A stretch of DNA of 64,000 bases from assembly GCA_027315365.1 (NCBI GenBank), contig DAHUYF010000062.1, positions 1-64,000 on the forward strand, written 5' to 3'. Shown one piece after another: positions 7,255-15,409 of this stretch (the stretch's first letter is position 1; each line of letters starts with the position of its first letter). Below the pieces are notes generated by a model. The model saw only the letters and a list, made by a program, of their open reading frames with translations. It had not been told where the DNA came from and made no database searches. The stretch comes from Rhodospirillales bacterium. GTDB taxonomy: Bacteria; Pseudomonadota; Alphaproteobacteria; ATCC43930; CGMCC-115725. The translations under genes and the position numbers were made by a program.

Positions 7255-9375
7255 CTAGAGCGTTCCCACCGTCTTGATCTTGGCCTTGGGATGCACCTCG
7301 TTCTGCGACATCACCACGGTGATCGGCCGGAAGCGCTCGATGATGGAGCGCACATAGGGGCGGATCGCCGGGCTCACCAGCAGCACCGGGGTCTCGCCGC
7401 CCATGGCGTGGCGCTCGAAGGTGGTACGCACCGCGGCGATGAACTCCTGCAGCCGGCTCGGCGGCATGCTGAGATGGCGCTCGTCGCCCTGGCCGGTAAG
7501 CGCCTCGGCGAACGCCTGCTCCCAGGCCGGGGACAGGCCGACCAGCGGGATGAAGCCTGCCTCGTTGGTGTTCTGCTCGCTGATCTGGCGGGCGAGGCGG
7601 GCGCGGACATGCTCGGTGATGACGCTGACATTGCGGCTGTAGCCGCAGGCCTCGGAAATGCCTTCCAGCACGGTCGGCAAGTCGCGGACCGAGACGCGTT
7701 CGGCGAGCAGGTTCTGCAGCACGCGCTGGATGCCACCGATGGAAATCTGGCTCGGCACCATGTCGGCGATCAGCTTCTGATGGCTTTTGTCGAGCTCGTC
7801 GAGCAGCTTCTGCGTTTCGGCATAGGACAGCAGCTCCGCCATGTTGTCCTTGATCACTTCGGTCAGATGCGTGGTGATCACGGTCTGCGGCTCGACCGCG
7901 GTATAGCCGCGGAAGGTCGCCTCCTCGCGATGCCCCTCGGCCACCCATTGCGCCGGCAGGCCGAAGGTCGGCTCGACCGTAGGCTCGCCCGGGATGGTGA
8001 TGCTGCCGCCGCGGGGGTCCATCACCAGCAGCATGTTCGGCCTGAGCTCGCCGCGCCCGGCTTCGATCTCCTTGACGCGGATGACATAGGTGTTGGCGGG
8101 AAGCTGCAGATTGTCCTGGATGCGCACCGAGGGCATGACGAAGCCGATCTCGCCGGCGAGCTGTCGGCGCAGCGCGCGCACCTGGTCGGTGAGCCGCGTG
8201 CCGTGGTCGCTGTTGATCAGCGTGAGCAGTCCGTAGCCGAGCTCCAGGCGGAGCTGATCGATCTGCAGCGCGCTGGTGATCGGCTCGTCCTTGGCCGGCG
8301 CCGTCGCCTTGGCCTGCTGTGCCGCGGTCTCGGCGGCGACCGCCTTCTCTTGCCGCTCGGTGAGCTTCCACGCCGCGACGCCGGTGAGCGTCGCCAGTAC
8401 CAGGAAGGGCGGCGCCGGGATGCCGGGCAGCACCGCCAGCGACAGCAGCAGGAAGGAGGCGACGCCGAGCGCGGCGGGATATGCGGAAAGCTGGCCGAAC
8501 AGCGCCTTGTCGGTCGAGCCGGCGATGCCCGCCTTGGTGACCAGCATGCCGGCGGCGGTCGAAACGATGAGCGCCGGGATCTGCGATACCAGGCCATCGC
8601 CGACGGTCAGCAGGGTGTAGGTCTGCGTCGCCTCGCTGAAGGAGACGCCCTTTTGCACGATGCCGATGAGGATGCCGGCGACGATATTGATGGCGGTGAT
8701 GATGATGCCGGCCACGGCGTCGCCGCGCACGAACTTCGACGCGCCGTCCATGGCGCCGTAGAAATTGCTTTCGTCCTCCAGCTCGCTGCGCCGCTTGCGC
8801 GCGATGTCCTCGTTGATCAGCCCGGCCGAGAGGTCGGCGTCGATCGCCATCTGCTTGCCGGGCATGCTGTCCAGGCTGAAGCGCGCCGCCACCTCGGCGA
8901 TGCGGCCCGAGCCCTTGGTGATGACCACGAAGTTCACCACCACCAGGATGATGAAGACGATCACGCCGATGACGAAGTTGCCGCCCATGACGAAGTTGCC
9001 GAAGGCCTGGATGACGTGGCCGGCGGCGGCGGTGCCTTCGTGGCCCTGGCTGAGAATCAGCCGGGTCGAGGCGAGATTGAGCGCGAGCCGCAGCATCGTG
9101 GCGATGAGCAGCACGGTGGGGAATGTCGAGAATTCGAGCGGCCGCTGGATGAACAGCGCGACCATCAGGATCAGCACGGAGAAGGTGATCGACAGCGCCA
9201 GGCTCATGTCCAGGAGCCAGGTCGGCATCGGCAGGATGAGCACGACCAGGATCGCGACGACGCCCAGCGCCAGCGCGATCTCGCCGCGGCGCAGCACCCC
9301 CGAGATCCGGTCGAAAAGCGCCCTCGGGCTCGGGACCCGCGATGCCGTCGCGGTTATGGTGGCGGCCTCGGCCAT
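7255..9375 (-). CDS. flhA: Flagellar export gate protein FlhA
   Basis: Standard-length FlhA, 706 residues. The N-terminal half has eight predicted membrane helices with the conserved blocks PMPTWLLDMSLALSITFSVLI, LNLASTRLILSQGHEG and the FHIPEP-region equivalent LDSMPGKQMAIDADLSAGLI followed by RRSELEDESNFYGAMDGA. The C-terminal ~330 residues are the cytosolic platform that docks chaperone-substrate complexes (TFRGYTAVEPQTVITTHLTEV is visible). It acts in the inner membrane at the centre of the type III export gate with FlhB, FliP, FliQ and FliR, all encoded in this window. Confidence 0.96.
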   Translation of the reverse strand: MAEAATITATASRVPSPRALFDRISGVLRRGEIALALGVVAILVVLILPMPTWLLDMSLALSITFSVLILMVALFIQRPLEFSTFPTVLLIATMLRLALNLASTRLILSQGHEGTAAAGHVIQAFGNFVMGGNFVIGVIVFIILVVVNFVVITKGSGRIAEVAARFSLDSMPGKQMAIDADLSAGLINEDIARKRRSELEDESNFYGAMDGASKFVRGDAVAGIIITAINIVAGILIGIVQKGVSFSEATQTYTLLTVGDGLVSQIPALIVSTAAGMLVTKAGIAGSTDKALFGQLSAYPAALGVASFLLLSLAVLPGIPAPPFLVLATLTGVAAWKLTERQEKAVAAETAAQQAKATAPAKDEPITSALQIDQLRLELGYGLLTLINSDHGTRLTDQVRALRRQLAGEIGFVMPSVRIQDNLQLPANTYVIRVKEIEAGRGELRPNMLLVMDPRGGSITIPGEPTVEPTFGLPAQWVAEGHREEATFRGYTAVEPQTVITTHLTEVIKDNMAELLSYAETQKLLDELDKSHQKLIADMVPSQISIGGIQRVLQNLLAERVSVRDLPTVLEGISEACGYSRNVSVITEHVRARLARQISEQNTNEAGFIPLVGLSPAWEQAFAEALTGQGDERHLSMPPSRLQEFIAAVRTTFERHAMGGETPVLLVSPAIRPYVRSIIERFRPITVVMSQNEVHPKAKIKTVGTL

Positions 9376-9396
9376 CGGCGAACCGGCTATCCCGCC

Positions 9397-10743
9397 TTAC
9401 ACCGACACCCGTTCCGGCTCGCCCGCGGGCGGCACGCTCACCCCCTCGAGGCGGTATTGCTGCAGCTTGTTGCGCAATGTCCGGATCGAGATGCCCAGGA
9501 TGTTGGCGGCATGGGTGCGGTTGCCCAGGCAATGCTGCAGCGTCTCGAGGATCAGGTCGCGCTCGACATCGGCGACCGTGCGGCCGACCATTCCTTGCCG
9601 GGCGCCGATGACGACCGGCGCCGCCGCGGCCTCCCCGCCCGACCGGGCGGCGGTCAGCAGGATGGCCTCGGGACCGAGGTCGTCGCCGCGCGCCAGCAGC
9701 ACGGCGCGATGCAGCGTGTTCTCCAGCTCGCGCACGTTGCCGCGCCAGACGTGCTGGCGCAGCATCTCGCGCGCCGCCGGCGCCAGCGGGCGGACGGCGA
9801 CGCCGTTCACTTCGGCGAACTTCTTGGCGAAATGATCGGCAAGCAGCTCGATATCCTTGGGCCGCTCGCGCAGCGCCGGAATGCGCAGGCTGACGACGTT
9901 GAGACGAAAGAACAGGTCCTCGCGGAAATTGCCGTTGCGCACCTCTTCCTCGAGATCGCGGTTCGAGGTGGCGATGAGGCGGATGTCGACCTTGATCGGC
10001 TGATGGCCGCCGACACGGTCGATCTCGCGCTCCTGAATGGCGCGCAGCAGCTTCGCCTGGAGGCGGGGATGCATCTCGCTGATCTCGTCGAGCAGCAGCG
10101 TGCCGCCGTTCGCCTCCTCGAACTTGCCGATGCGCCGCGCGACGGCGCCGGTGAACGCGCCCTTCTCATGGCCGAAGAGCTCGGATTCCAGCAGGTTCTC
10201 GGGAATGGCGGCGCAGTTGACGCTGATGAAATTGTGCTTGGCGCGCCGGCTGCGGCGATGGATGTAGCGGGCCATCACCTCCTTGCCGGTGCCGCTCTCG
10301 CCGGTGATCAGCATGCTCGCCTCCGACGGCGCGACCTGGTCGGCGAGCCTCACCGCATCCGCCATGACCGGGTCGCGGAAGAGGAAGGCGTGGCTCTCCT
10401 GCGCCACGGCCTCGAGCACGGCGGCGATGAGCTCGGCGTCGGGCGGAAGCGGGATGTACTCCTTGGCGCCGGCCTTGATCGCGCGTACGGCGGCGTCGGC
10501 GTCGGCGCCGATGCCGCACGCCACGAGGGGGACGTTGATGCGCTCCTGCTTCAGGCTCTCGATCATCCGCCCGATGTCGAGCTTGACGTCCATCATCAGC
10601 AGGTCGGCGCCCTGGCCGGAGCGCAGCGCGGCGAGCCCGTGCTCGATATCGTCGGCATGGGCGACGGTCGCGCCGCGTGCCAGGGCGATCTTGCCGGCGG
10701 CGCTGATATGGCCCTCGAGCGGGCCGATAATGAGCAGACGCAT
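9397..10743 (-). CDS. flbD: Sigma-54-dependent flagellar regulator FlbD
   Basis: NtrC-type activator of 448 residues. Residues 1-120 form a receiver-like domain with Asp52 but weak conservation otherwise, as in Caulobacter FlbD. The AAA+ domain has Walker A GESGTGKE, the sigma-54 contact loop GAFTGA, Walker B GGTLLLDEIS and an arginine-rich RLNVVSLRIPALRERPKDI segment. A Fis-type helix-turn-helix closes the protein (THAANILGISIRTLRNKLQQY). In Caulobacter FlbD binds ftr sites, activates sigma-54 class III/IV promoters and represses fliF, with FliX as its partner. A fliX gene and palindromes of the expected type are present in this window. Confidence 0.93.
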   Translation of the reverse strand: MRLLIIGPLEGHISAAGKIALARGATVAHADDIEHGLAALRSGQGADLLMMDVKLDIGRMIESLKQERINVPLVACGIGADADAAVRAIKAGAKEYIPLPPDAELIAAVLEAVAQESHAFLFRDPVMADAVRLADQVAPSEASMLITGESGTGKEVMARYIHRRSRRAKHNFISVNCAAIPENLLESELFGHEKGAFTGAVARRIGKFEEANGGTLLLDEISEMHPRLQAKLLRAIQEREIDRVGGHQPIKVDIRLIATSNRDLEEEVRNGNFREDLFFRLNVVSLRIPALRERPKDIELLADHFAKKFAEVNGVAVRPLAPAAREMLRQHVWRGNVRELENTLHRAVLLARGDDLGPEAILLTAARSGGEAAAAPVVIGARQGMVGRTVADVERDLILETLQHCLGNRTHAANILGISIRTLRNKLQQYRLEGVSVPPAGEPERVSV

Positions 10744-10759
10744 CGTGGTGACCTCTTCT

Positions 10760-11083
10760 CTAGGCGCGATCAGCCTTGACGATTTCCGTCATGGTGACGC
10801 CGAGCCGCTCGTCGACGACGACGACCTCGCCGCGCGCCACGAGGCGGTTGTTGACATAGATGTCGATGGCCTCGCCGACCTTGCGGTCGAGCTCGACCAC
10901 GGCGCCGCGGCCGAGCTTCAGGAGCTGGCTCACCTGCATGGTGGCGCGGCCGAGGACGGCGGAGATCTGAACCGGAATGTCATAGACGGCCTCGAGTTCC
11001 TTGGCGTTTTGCGGCCGCGCCTCGGTGCCGCCGGTCTGGTCGCCGTCGAGCTCGTCGAGCTGCAGATTGTGCGGATCAGCCAT
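10760..11083 (-). CDS. fliN: Flagellar C-ring protein FliN
   Basis: Protein of 107 residues dominated by the SpoA domain: VYDIPVQISAVLGRATMQVSQLL, then GRGAVVELDRKVGEAIDIYVNNRLVARGEVVVVDERLGVTMTEIV. It forms the base of the cytoplasmic switch ring and docks the FliH export complex. The start ATG at 11083 overlaps the end of fliH by 8 nt. It lies between fliH and flbD in the same order as in Caulobacter. Confidence 0.95.
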   Translation of the reverse strand: MADPHNLQLDELDGDQTGGTEARPQNAKELEAVYDIPVQISAVLGRATMQVSQLLKLGRGAVVELDRKVGEAIDIYVNNRLVARGEVVVVDERLGVTMTEIVKADRA

Positions 11084-11750
11084 GGGTGGTCTCCTTCGGG
11101 GGGCTCGTACCCGGTGCGGGGATGGAGTCGAGAGCGCGAGCCAGCGCCCCGTCGATATCGTGGATCAGCCGCTGCGCGTTGCGCTCGGCGCCGCCTTCGG
11201 CCCATTCGACCCGCGCGTCGCCGGCCGCCAGGGTCTCGTCGGCCAGCAGCACGACCTTGCCGGCGAAGCCGGCGGTCTCGGTGAGCGCTGCGAGGCGGTC
11301 CTGCAGCGCCTCGAACATGCCGTCGGCGACGCGCAGGACGAGCCGCGGCTCGTCGAAGGCCTCGCGCAGGCATTGCGCGGCCATGGCCTCGATCTCGATG
11401 AGCGCCGCCTTGCGGCAGAGCGCCGGCACCGCCTTGGCGAGCACCGCGCGGAGCGCCTCGAGGGCGACGCGCTGCGCGTCCTCGGCGTAGCGCTGTCGCG
11501 CGGCCAGCATCGCCTCCAGGTCGCCCGCCAGGGCCGAGAGCGTGCCGGCCGTCCGTGCCTCGGTCGATTGCGCCGCCTCCGCGAGCGCCGCGCTGCGGCC
11601 GGCGGCGAACCCGGCCTCGCGCGCCGCCTCGATCTCGGCCGCGGAGAAGGTCGGCTCCGGCGGCGGCGGCGGCGGCTTGCGGACGCCCCTGCGGGCGGCC
11701 TCCGGCAGGTCGAAGGACTGGTCGAAAAGAAATTTGTGCGGCGCACTCAT
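11076..11750 (-). CDS. fliH: Flagellar export stator protein FliH (FlbE)
   Basis: FliH/FlbE-like protein of 224 residues. It begins MSAPHKFLFDQSFDLPE, the typical alphaproteobacterial start, then a Pro tract, a coiled-coil Ala/Glu-rich stretch (AEIEAAREAGFAAGR repeats) and a C-terminal FliH/YscL-like domain ending DARVEWAEGGAERNAQRLIHDI. FliH links the FliI ATPase to FliN and the gate; fliI itself is not in this window. The ATG at 11750, with GAGG upstream, is preferred to an in-frame codon 12 nt earlier that would overlap the end of fliG. Confidence 0.85.
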   Translation of the reverse strand: MSAPHKFLFDQSFDLPEAARRGVRKPPPPPPEPTFSAAEIEAAREAGFAAGRSAALAEAAQSTEARTAGTLSALAGDLEAMLAARQRYAEDAQRVALEALRAVLAKAVPALCRKAALIEIEAMAAQCLREAFDEPRLVLRVADGMFEALQDRLAALTETAGFAGKVVLLADETLAAGDARVEWAEGGAERNAQRLIHDIDGALARALDSIPAPGTSPPKETTHG

Positions 11751-11758
11751 GCCCGGCC

Positions 11759-12784
11759 TCAATACACCAGCTCGTCTTCGGCGCCGCCGTCGGCGATGAC
11801 GATCTCGCCGCGCGCGGCCAGATCCTTGGCAAGCGCCACGATGTAGGCCTGCGCCTCCTCGACGTCCTTGAGCCGCACCGGGCCCATCGAGGCGATCTCC
11901 TCGCGCAGAAGCTTGCCGGCGCGCTCGGATATGTTGGCGAAAAACAGATCGCGCAGCGCCTCGGATGCGCCCTTGAGCGCCAGCGGAATCTTCTCCTTGG
12001 CAGCGTTGCGCAGGATGCCCTGGATGGCCATGCCGTCGACCTTGCCGAGATCCTCGAAGGTGAACATGAGCGCCTTGATGCGCTCGGCGCTGTCGCGGTT
12101 GCGTTCCTCCAGCGCGGTGAGGAAGCGCGTCTCGGTGTTGCGGTCGAGGCTGTTGAATATCTCGGCGATGAGCTCGTGCGAGTCGCGCCGGTTGGTGCGC
12201 GCCAGGCTCGAGAAGAATTCGTTGCGCAGCGTGCGCTCGACGTCGTCCAGGACCTCCTTCTGCACCGCCTCCATGCGCAGCATGCGCATGATCACCTCCA
12301 TGGCGAAGCTCTCGGGAAGCTGGGTGAGAACGCGGCCGGCGTGGTCCGACTTGATCTTGGAGAGCACGACGGCGACGGTCTGCGGATACTCGTTCTTGAG
12401 ATAGTTGGCGAGCACCGTTTCATTGACGTTCCCGAGCTTGTCCCACATGGTGCGGCCGGCAGGTCCGCGGATCTCCTCCATGATGGTATTGACGCGATCC
12501 TGGCCGAGCACCTTGGCGAGCAGCCGCTCCGTGCTCTCGTAGCTGCCGACCAGCGAGCCGGTGGCCGAGATCTGCTCGGCGAACTCGACGAACAGCCGCT
12601 CGACGATGTTGGAGCTGACGGTGCCGAGATTGGCCATGGTCTGGGAGATCTCCTTGATCTCCTCGTCGTCCATCAGCGAGAACAGGCGTGCGGTGTGGTC
12701 TTCGCCGAGCGCCAGCATGAGGATGGCGGCCTTCTCCGGCCCGGTGAGGGTGCGGAGGTCTTCGCGGACGCGCATGTTGGCCAT
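11759..12784 (-). CDS. fliG: Flagellar motor switch protein FliG
   Basis: FliG of 341 residues with all three domains. The N-terminal domain binds FliF. The middle domain carries the EHPQ motif in the form EYPQ at 132-135. The C-terminal torque domain contains the charged helix [20 protein letters not shown]. FliG couples stator proton flow to rotor rotation and sits on the cytoplasmic face of the MS ring. It is translated 15 nt after fliF. Replacement of His by Tyr in EHPQ is conservative and occurs in other alphaproteobacteria. Confidence 0.96.
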   Translation of the reverse strand: MANMRVREDLRTLTGPEKAAILMLALGEDHTARLFSLMDDEEIKEISQTMANLGTVSSNIVERLFVEFAEQISATGSLVGSYESTERLLAKVLGQDRVNTIMEEIRGPAGRTMWDKLGNVNETVLANYLKNEYPQTVAVVLSKIKSDHAGRVLTQLPESFAMEVIMRMLRMEAVQKEVLDDVERTLRNEFFSSLARTNRRDSHELIAEIFNSLDRNTETRFLTALEERNRDSAERIKALMFTFEDLGKVDGMAIQGILRNAAKEKIPLALKGASEALRDLFFANISERAGKLLREEIASMGPVRLKDVEEAQAYIVALAKDLAARGEIVIADGGAEDELVY

Positions 12785-12799
12785 GGACGGATCTCCCGC

Positions 12800-14470
12800 T
12801 CAGGCGCCCTGGTACATCCAGGAGCGGACGATGGCGACCGCTTCCTCCGGATGCTTCTCGACGATCTCGCCGACCTTGCGGATGCTCGAGGCGGCAACGC
12901 GCCCTTCGACCTGGCCGATATCGATCATCGTCTCGGGCGACCCGTCGCCGTCGCCGTGCGGTATCATGCCGCCGCCGGCGGCGGCGGCGAGCGCCGGCGA
13001 GAGGCCGGCCGGCGGCGGCAGCGCCGGCGCGCCTCCCACCTGCCCGGGCAGCAGATTGGCCCCCTCCGCCGCGGCCGCGGCGTTGTTCTCGAGCACGCGC
13101 ATCAGCAGCGGCCGGATGACGAGCAGGATGAAGAGCACGGCCACCACCGCGATCACCAGCATCTCGCCCATCTTGACGATGTCCGCGCGCTCGAAGCCCA
13201 GCAGGTTGGCGGGCAGCGGCGGGGCGACCTCGTCGCTGCCCGCAAAGCGCATGTTCACGAGATCGACGGTGTCGCCGCGCTTCTCGTCATAGCCGACGGC
13301 GGAGCGCACCAGCGCGGTAAGCTGCTTCAGCTCTTCCGGCGAGCGCGCCTGATAGGTCCGCTTGCCGTCGGCGGCGACGGTATAGACGCCGTCGACCAGG
13401 ACGGCGACGGAGAGCCGCCGAACCACGCCGGTTTCCCGCACCTGGCTGCGCGTCGTCTCGCCGATCTCGTAATTGGTCGTCTCTTCGTTGCGCGCGCTCT
13501 TGCTGCGGCTGCCATTGCCGCCGGCGCTGGGTGGCGGGTTCGGCAGGTTGGACTGCACCGTGACCGGCTGGTCGCTGGCGTCGCTGCTGTCGCTGGATTC
13601 GTTGACCGTCTGGGTGGAGCGCGCGACCTGCTGGTCCGGGTTGAAGCTCTTCGAGTTGGTGGTGATGCGATCGAAGTCCATGTCGGCATGGACGTCGACG
13701 CGCGCCTTGCCCGGGCCGACGGTGCGCTCGATCAGCTCCTCGACGCTGCGCGACAGACGGCTTTCGTAATTGATGCGCTGCTCCTCGGCGTTGCCGGCGA
13801 GGGCGGCCTCGCTGGTATCCCCGTCGCCGCGGGCAAGCAGATTGCCGGCGCCGTCGATGATCGACACCCGCGTCGGCTTCAGGCTCGGGACGGCGGACGC
13901 CACGAGGTATTGGATCGCCGCGACTTGCGACTTGGCCAGCCGCTCGGCGCCGCGCATCTTGACGACGATCGAGGCGCTCGGTTCCTGCGTCTCGCGGGAG
14001 AACAGCTCGCGGCGCGGCAGCACGAGATGGACCCGCGCTGACAGGACCGCATTGATCGACGAGATGGTGCGCGACAGCTCGCCCTCGAGCGCGCGAAGCT
14101 GGTTGATGTTCTGCACCAGGCTCGACGTGCCGAGCGCATCGGTCTTGTCGAAGATCTCGTAGCCGATCGACCCGCCATGCGGCAGGCCGGCCTCGGCCAT
14201 GGTCATGCGCAGCTTCGCCACCTGGTCGGCGGGCACCATGATTTGCGCGCCGTCACCCTTGATCTGGTAGGGTATGCCCATGGCGTCGAGCTTCTGCGCG
14301 ATCTGGCCGCTGTCGTGAAGCTCGAGGTCGCTGTAGAGCAGCGTCATCCCGGGCTGGGCGATGCGCGTCGTGATGAAGGCAAAGAAAGCGACCATTGCCA
14401 GCGTCACGCCGCCGATCATGGCAAGCCGCATCGGACCGAGACCGCGGAGAGTCTGTAGCAGGCCGTTCAC
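12800..14470 (-). CDS. fliF: Flagellar MS-ring protein FliF
   Basis: MS-ring protein of about 556 residues, with an N-terminal membrane helix (MRLAMIGGVTLAMVAFFAFI), the PMTLLYSDLELHDSGQIAQKLD ring-building region, the RxHLVLPRRELF block and a second membrane helix near the C-terminus (IVKMGEMLVIAVVAVLFILLVI). The C-terminal tail for FliG binding ends in EKHPEEAVAIVRSWMYQGA. I chose the GTG at 14470 because GAGGG lies 10 nt upstream; an in-frame TTG at 14497 would add nine poorly conserved residues. It is the first gene of the fliF-fliG-fliH-fliN-flbD-flhA-flhF-fleN operon. Confidence 0.93.
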   Translation of the reverse strand: MNGLLQTLRGLGPMRLAMIGGVTLAMVAFFAFITTRIAQPGMTLLYSDLELHDSGQIAQKLDAMGIPYQIKGDGAQIMVPADQVAKLRMTMAEAGLPHGGSIGYEIFDKTDALGTSSLVQNINQLRALEGELSRTISSINAVLSARVHLVLPRRELFSRETQEPSASIVVKMRGAERLAKSQVAAIQYLVASAVPSLKPTRVSIIDGAGNLLARGDGDTSEAALAGNAEEQRINYESRLSRSVEELIERTVGPGKARVDVHADMDFDRITTNSKSFNPDQQVARSTQTVNESSDSSDASDQPVTVQSNLPNPPPSAGGNGSRSKSARNEETTNYEIGETTRSQVRETGVVRRLSVAVLVDGVYTVAADGKRTYQARSPEELKQLTALVRSAVGYDEKRGDTVDLVNMRFAGSDEVAPPLPANLLGFERADIVKMGEMLVIAVVAVLFILLVIRPLLMRVLENNAAAAAEGANLLPGQVGGAPALPPPAGLSPALAAAAGGGMIPHGDGDGSPETMIDIGQVEGRVAASSIRKVGEIVEKHPEEAVAIVRSWMYQGA

Positions 14471-14537
14471 TGTCGCTCGCCCTCGCGCTTTTACCAAGCG
14501 GGCTCATCGCCCGCAGAGGACCCTAGCGGCGATTGGG

Positions 14538-14552
14538 TGAATAACCGGTAAA
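14538..14552 (-). promoter_or_regulatory. CtrA-like box upstream of fliF
   Basis: Read on the minus strand this is TTTA-N7-TTCA, one substitution per half from the CtrA consensus TTAA-N7-TTAA. The 13-mer TTTACCGGTTATT is shared exactly with the box upstream of flgB (60524-60538), in the same orientation relative to the gene. It lies about 70 bp upstream of the fliF start. Assignment to CtrA is inference by spacing and by analogy with Caulobacter fliF. Confidence 0.5.
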
Positions 14553-14556
14553 GAGG

Positions 14557-14593
14557 CGGCAGATTTTACCCAGGGAGGAGGCAGGTTTTGCCC
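14557..14593. promoter_or_regulatory. Two ftr-like palindromes upstream of fliF
   Basis: Two copies of a 6-3-6 palindrome: CGGCAG-ATT-TTACCC at 14557-14571 and AGGCAG-GTT-TTGCCC at 14579-14593. Their offset is exactly 22 bp, about two helical turns. They match the CGGCAA-N3-TTGCCG pattern found next to the sigma-54 promoters of this window. No sigma-54 promoter is seen at fliF, so the sites fit the known repression of fliF by FlbD in Caulobacter. Binding is inferred. Confidence 0.45.
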
Positions 14594-14599
14594 CGCGGC

Positions 14600-14786
14600 G
14601 AACGCCTCTTTGGCGTTCATCGCGGCGGCGCCGGCGATTGCGTCAGCAATCGCGGGAGCCGCGCGGAGCGGGGTGGCCGCGATGAGGAGGTTGGTAAAGG
14701 GCGCTGGTTCGCTCCGTGCGGCTTTCGCGGTTACTTTCGCAACCGCCGACGCCGCCGCGGACGAATTCCCTGCGGGAATTCGCCTA
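14600..14786 (-). repeat. Palindromic intergenic element, full copy A (starts at sciP stop codon)
   Basis: On the minus strand the element begins with the TAG stop of sciP and holds four hairpins. HP1: CGAATTCCC-GCA-GGGAATTCG (14762-14782). HP2: 14727-14746, loop GAAA on the minus strand. HP3: GCGATTGC-loop-GCAATCGC (14634-14653). HP4: 7-bp stem at 14600-14618. HP1 and HP2 are joined by TCCGCGGCGGCG, and a GAAAGCCGCAC segment follows HP2. The same order of hairpins and linkers recurs in copy B at 45998-46174. Together with the boxes above it fills the ~310-bp gap between sciP and fliF; no gene is supported there. Confidence 0.7.
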
Positions 14787-15074
14787 GGGCTCGCGATAGT
14801 CCTGGAGGCGGGTGACGCGCAGGCCGGGCAGGCCGTGGCTGTCGACCAGGCGTTGCCAGGAGAGGAACTCCTCGATCGACAGCGTGTAGCGGCGACAGGC
14901 CTCCTCGAGGCTGATGATGCCGGCGCGCACGGCCGCCACCACCTCCGCCTTGCGCCGTATGACCCAGCGCTTGGTGTCCGGCGGCGGCAGGCTGTCCAGC
15001 GATGCGATCGGCCCGACAACGTCGAGCCAATCGATCGATGCGGCGGCGAGCGAGGAAGGTGCGTCTGTCTTCAC
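14784..15074 (-). CDS. sciP: CtrA inhibitor SciP (DUF1153)
   Basis: Protein of 96 residues with the DUF1153 helix-turn-helix core: TKRWVIRRKAEVVAAVRAG, ISLEEACRRYTLSIEEFLSWQRL, then HGLPGLRVTRLQDYR. SciP binds CtrA and blocks its transcriptional activity in newborn swarmer cells of Caulobacter. There too the gene sits next to the fliF operon. The start is a GTG at 15074. A CtrA-like box about 50 bp upstream suggests that CtrA drives its own inhibitor, as known in Caulobacter. The stop TAG is the first triplet of palindromic element copy A. Confidence 0.9.
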   Translation of the reverse strand: MKTDAPSSLAAASIDWLDVVGPIASLDSLPPPDTKRWVIRRKAEVVAAVRAGIISLEEACRRYTLSIEEFLSWQRLVDSHGLPGLRVTRLQDYREP

Positions 15075-15105
15075 GGTTGTCGTGGTGTCTGTTTGTGTAA
15101 CCCTG

Positions 15106-15138
15106 AGTCTAGGGGCGCCCCACTTAACAAAGCCCTAA
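15106..15138 (-). promoter_or_regulatory. sciP: CtrA-like promoter of sciP
   Basis: On the minus strand a TTAG-N7-TTAA box (15124-15138, one mismatch from the CtrA consensus) is followed, after a GGGGCGCCCC palindrome (15112-15121), by a TAGACT -10-like hexamer at 15106-15111. This is the normal arrangement with CtrA overlapping the -35 region. The GTG of sciP is 32 bp further on. The rest of 15139-15349 shows no gene, only a short AT-rich GGATATAAAT before the plus-strand genes. Confidence 0.5.
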
Positions 15139-15349
15139 AAGCGTTGGTTAACGCGCTGACCGCTTTGCCTAAAATCCAAGCGATGCCGCGGTGTGCAGGC
15201 GGCGGCAAAGAGGTCGCCATATGAAGGAGATGCGCGGCGCTCCGGGCACGCCGACACCGGCGCTTCACCCGTCGTTAATCATGAACGGATATAAATCCCG
15301 CTGCCGGTCGCCGGGCGACGTGCCGCGGCCGTGTCGGAGGGAGTGAGCG

Positions 15350-15409
15350 ATGCGTACCCCGCCCGCGGCCGCGGCGGTCCGTTCCATCAACGTCGGGGCG
15401 TGGCGGTGA
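15350..15409 (+). CDS. Possible 19-residue leader ORF coupled to the glycosyltransferase
   Basis: A short ATG reading frame (19 codons plus stop) with a strong ribosome site, GGAGGGAG, 6 nt upstream. Its TGA overlaps the GTG at 15406 in the GTGA configuration used throughout this window for coupled genes. The peptide is Ala/Pro/Arg-rich with no recognisable domain. It may serve only to bring ribosomes to the GTG start of the next gene. Without expression data it could equally be chance. Confidence 0.3.
   Translation: MRTPPAAAAVRSINVGAWR

Noticed and set aside
6322-10779. Very long open frame on the plus strand opposite flhF-flhA-flbD
   Set aside because: It is antisense to three unmistakable flagellar genes, and its composition (His, Gln, Arg, Gly, Asp-rich) is what the complementary strand of GC-rich coding DNA gives. 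No domain is recognisable.
15208-15299. Possible extra ftr-like or CtrA-like sites between sciP and the glycosyltransferase
   Set aside because: Half-sites such as CGGCAA and TTAA occur, but without a partner at the correct spacing.
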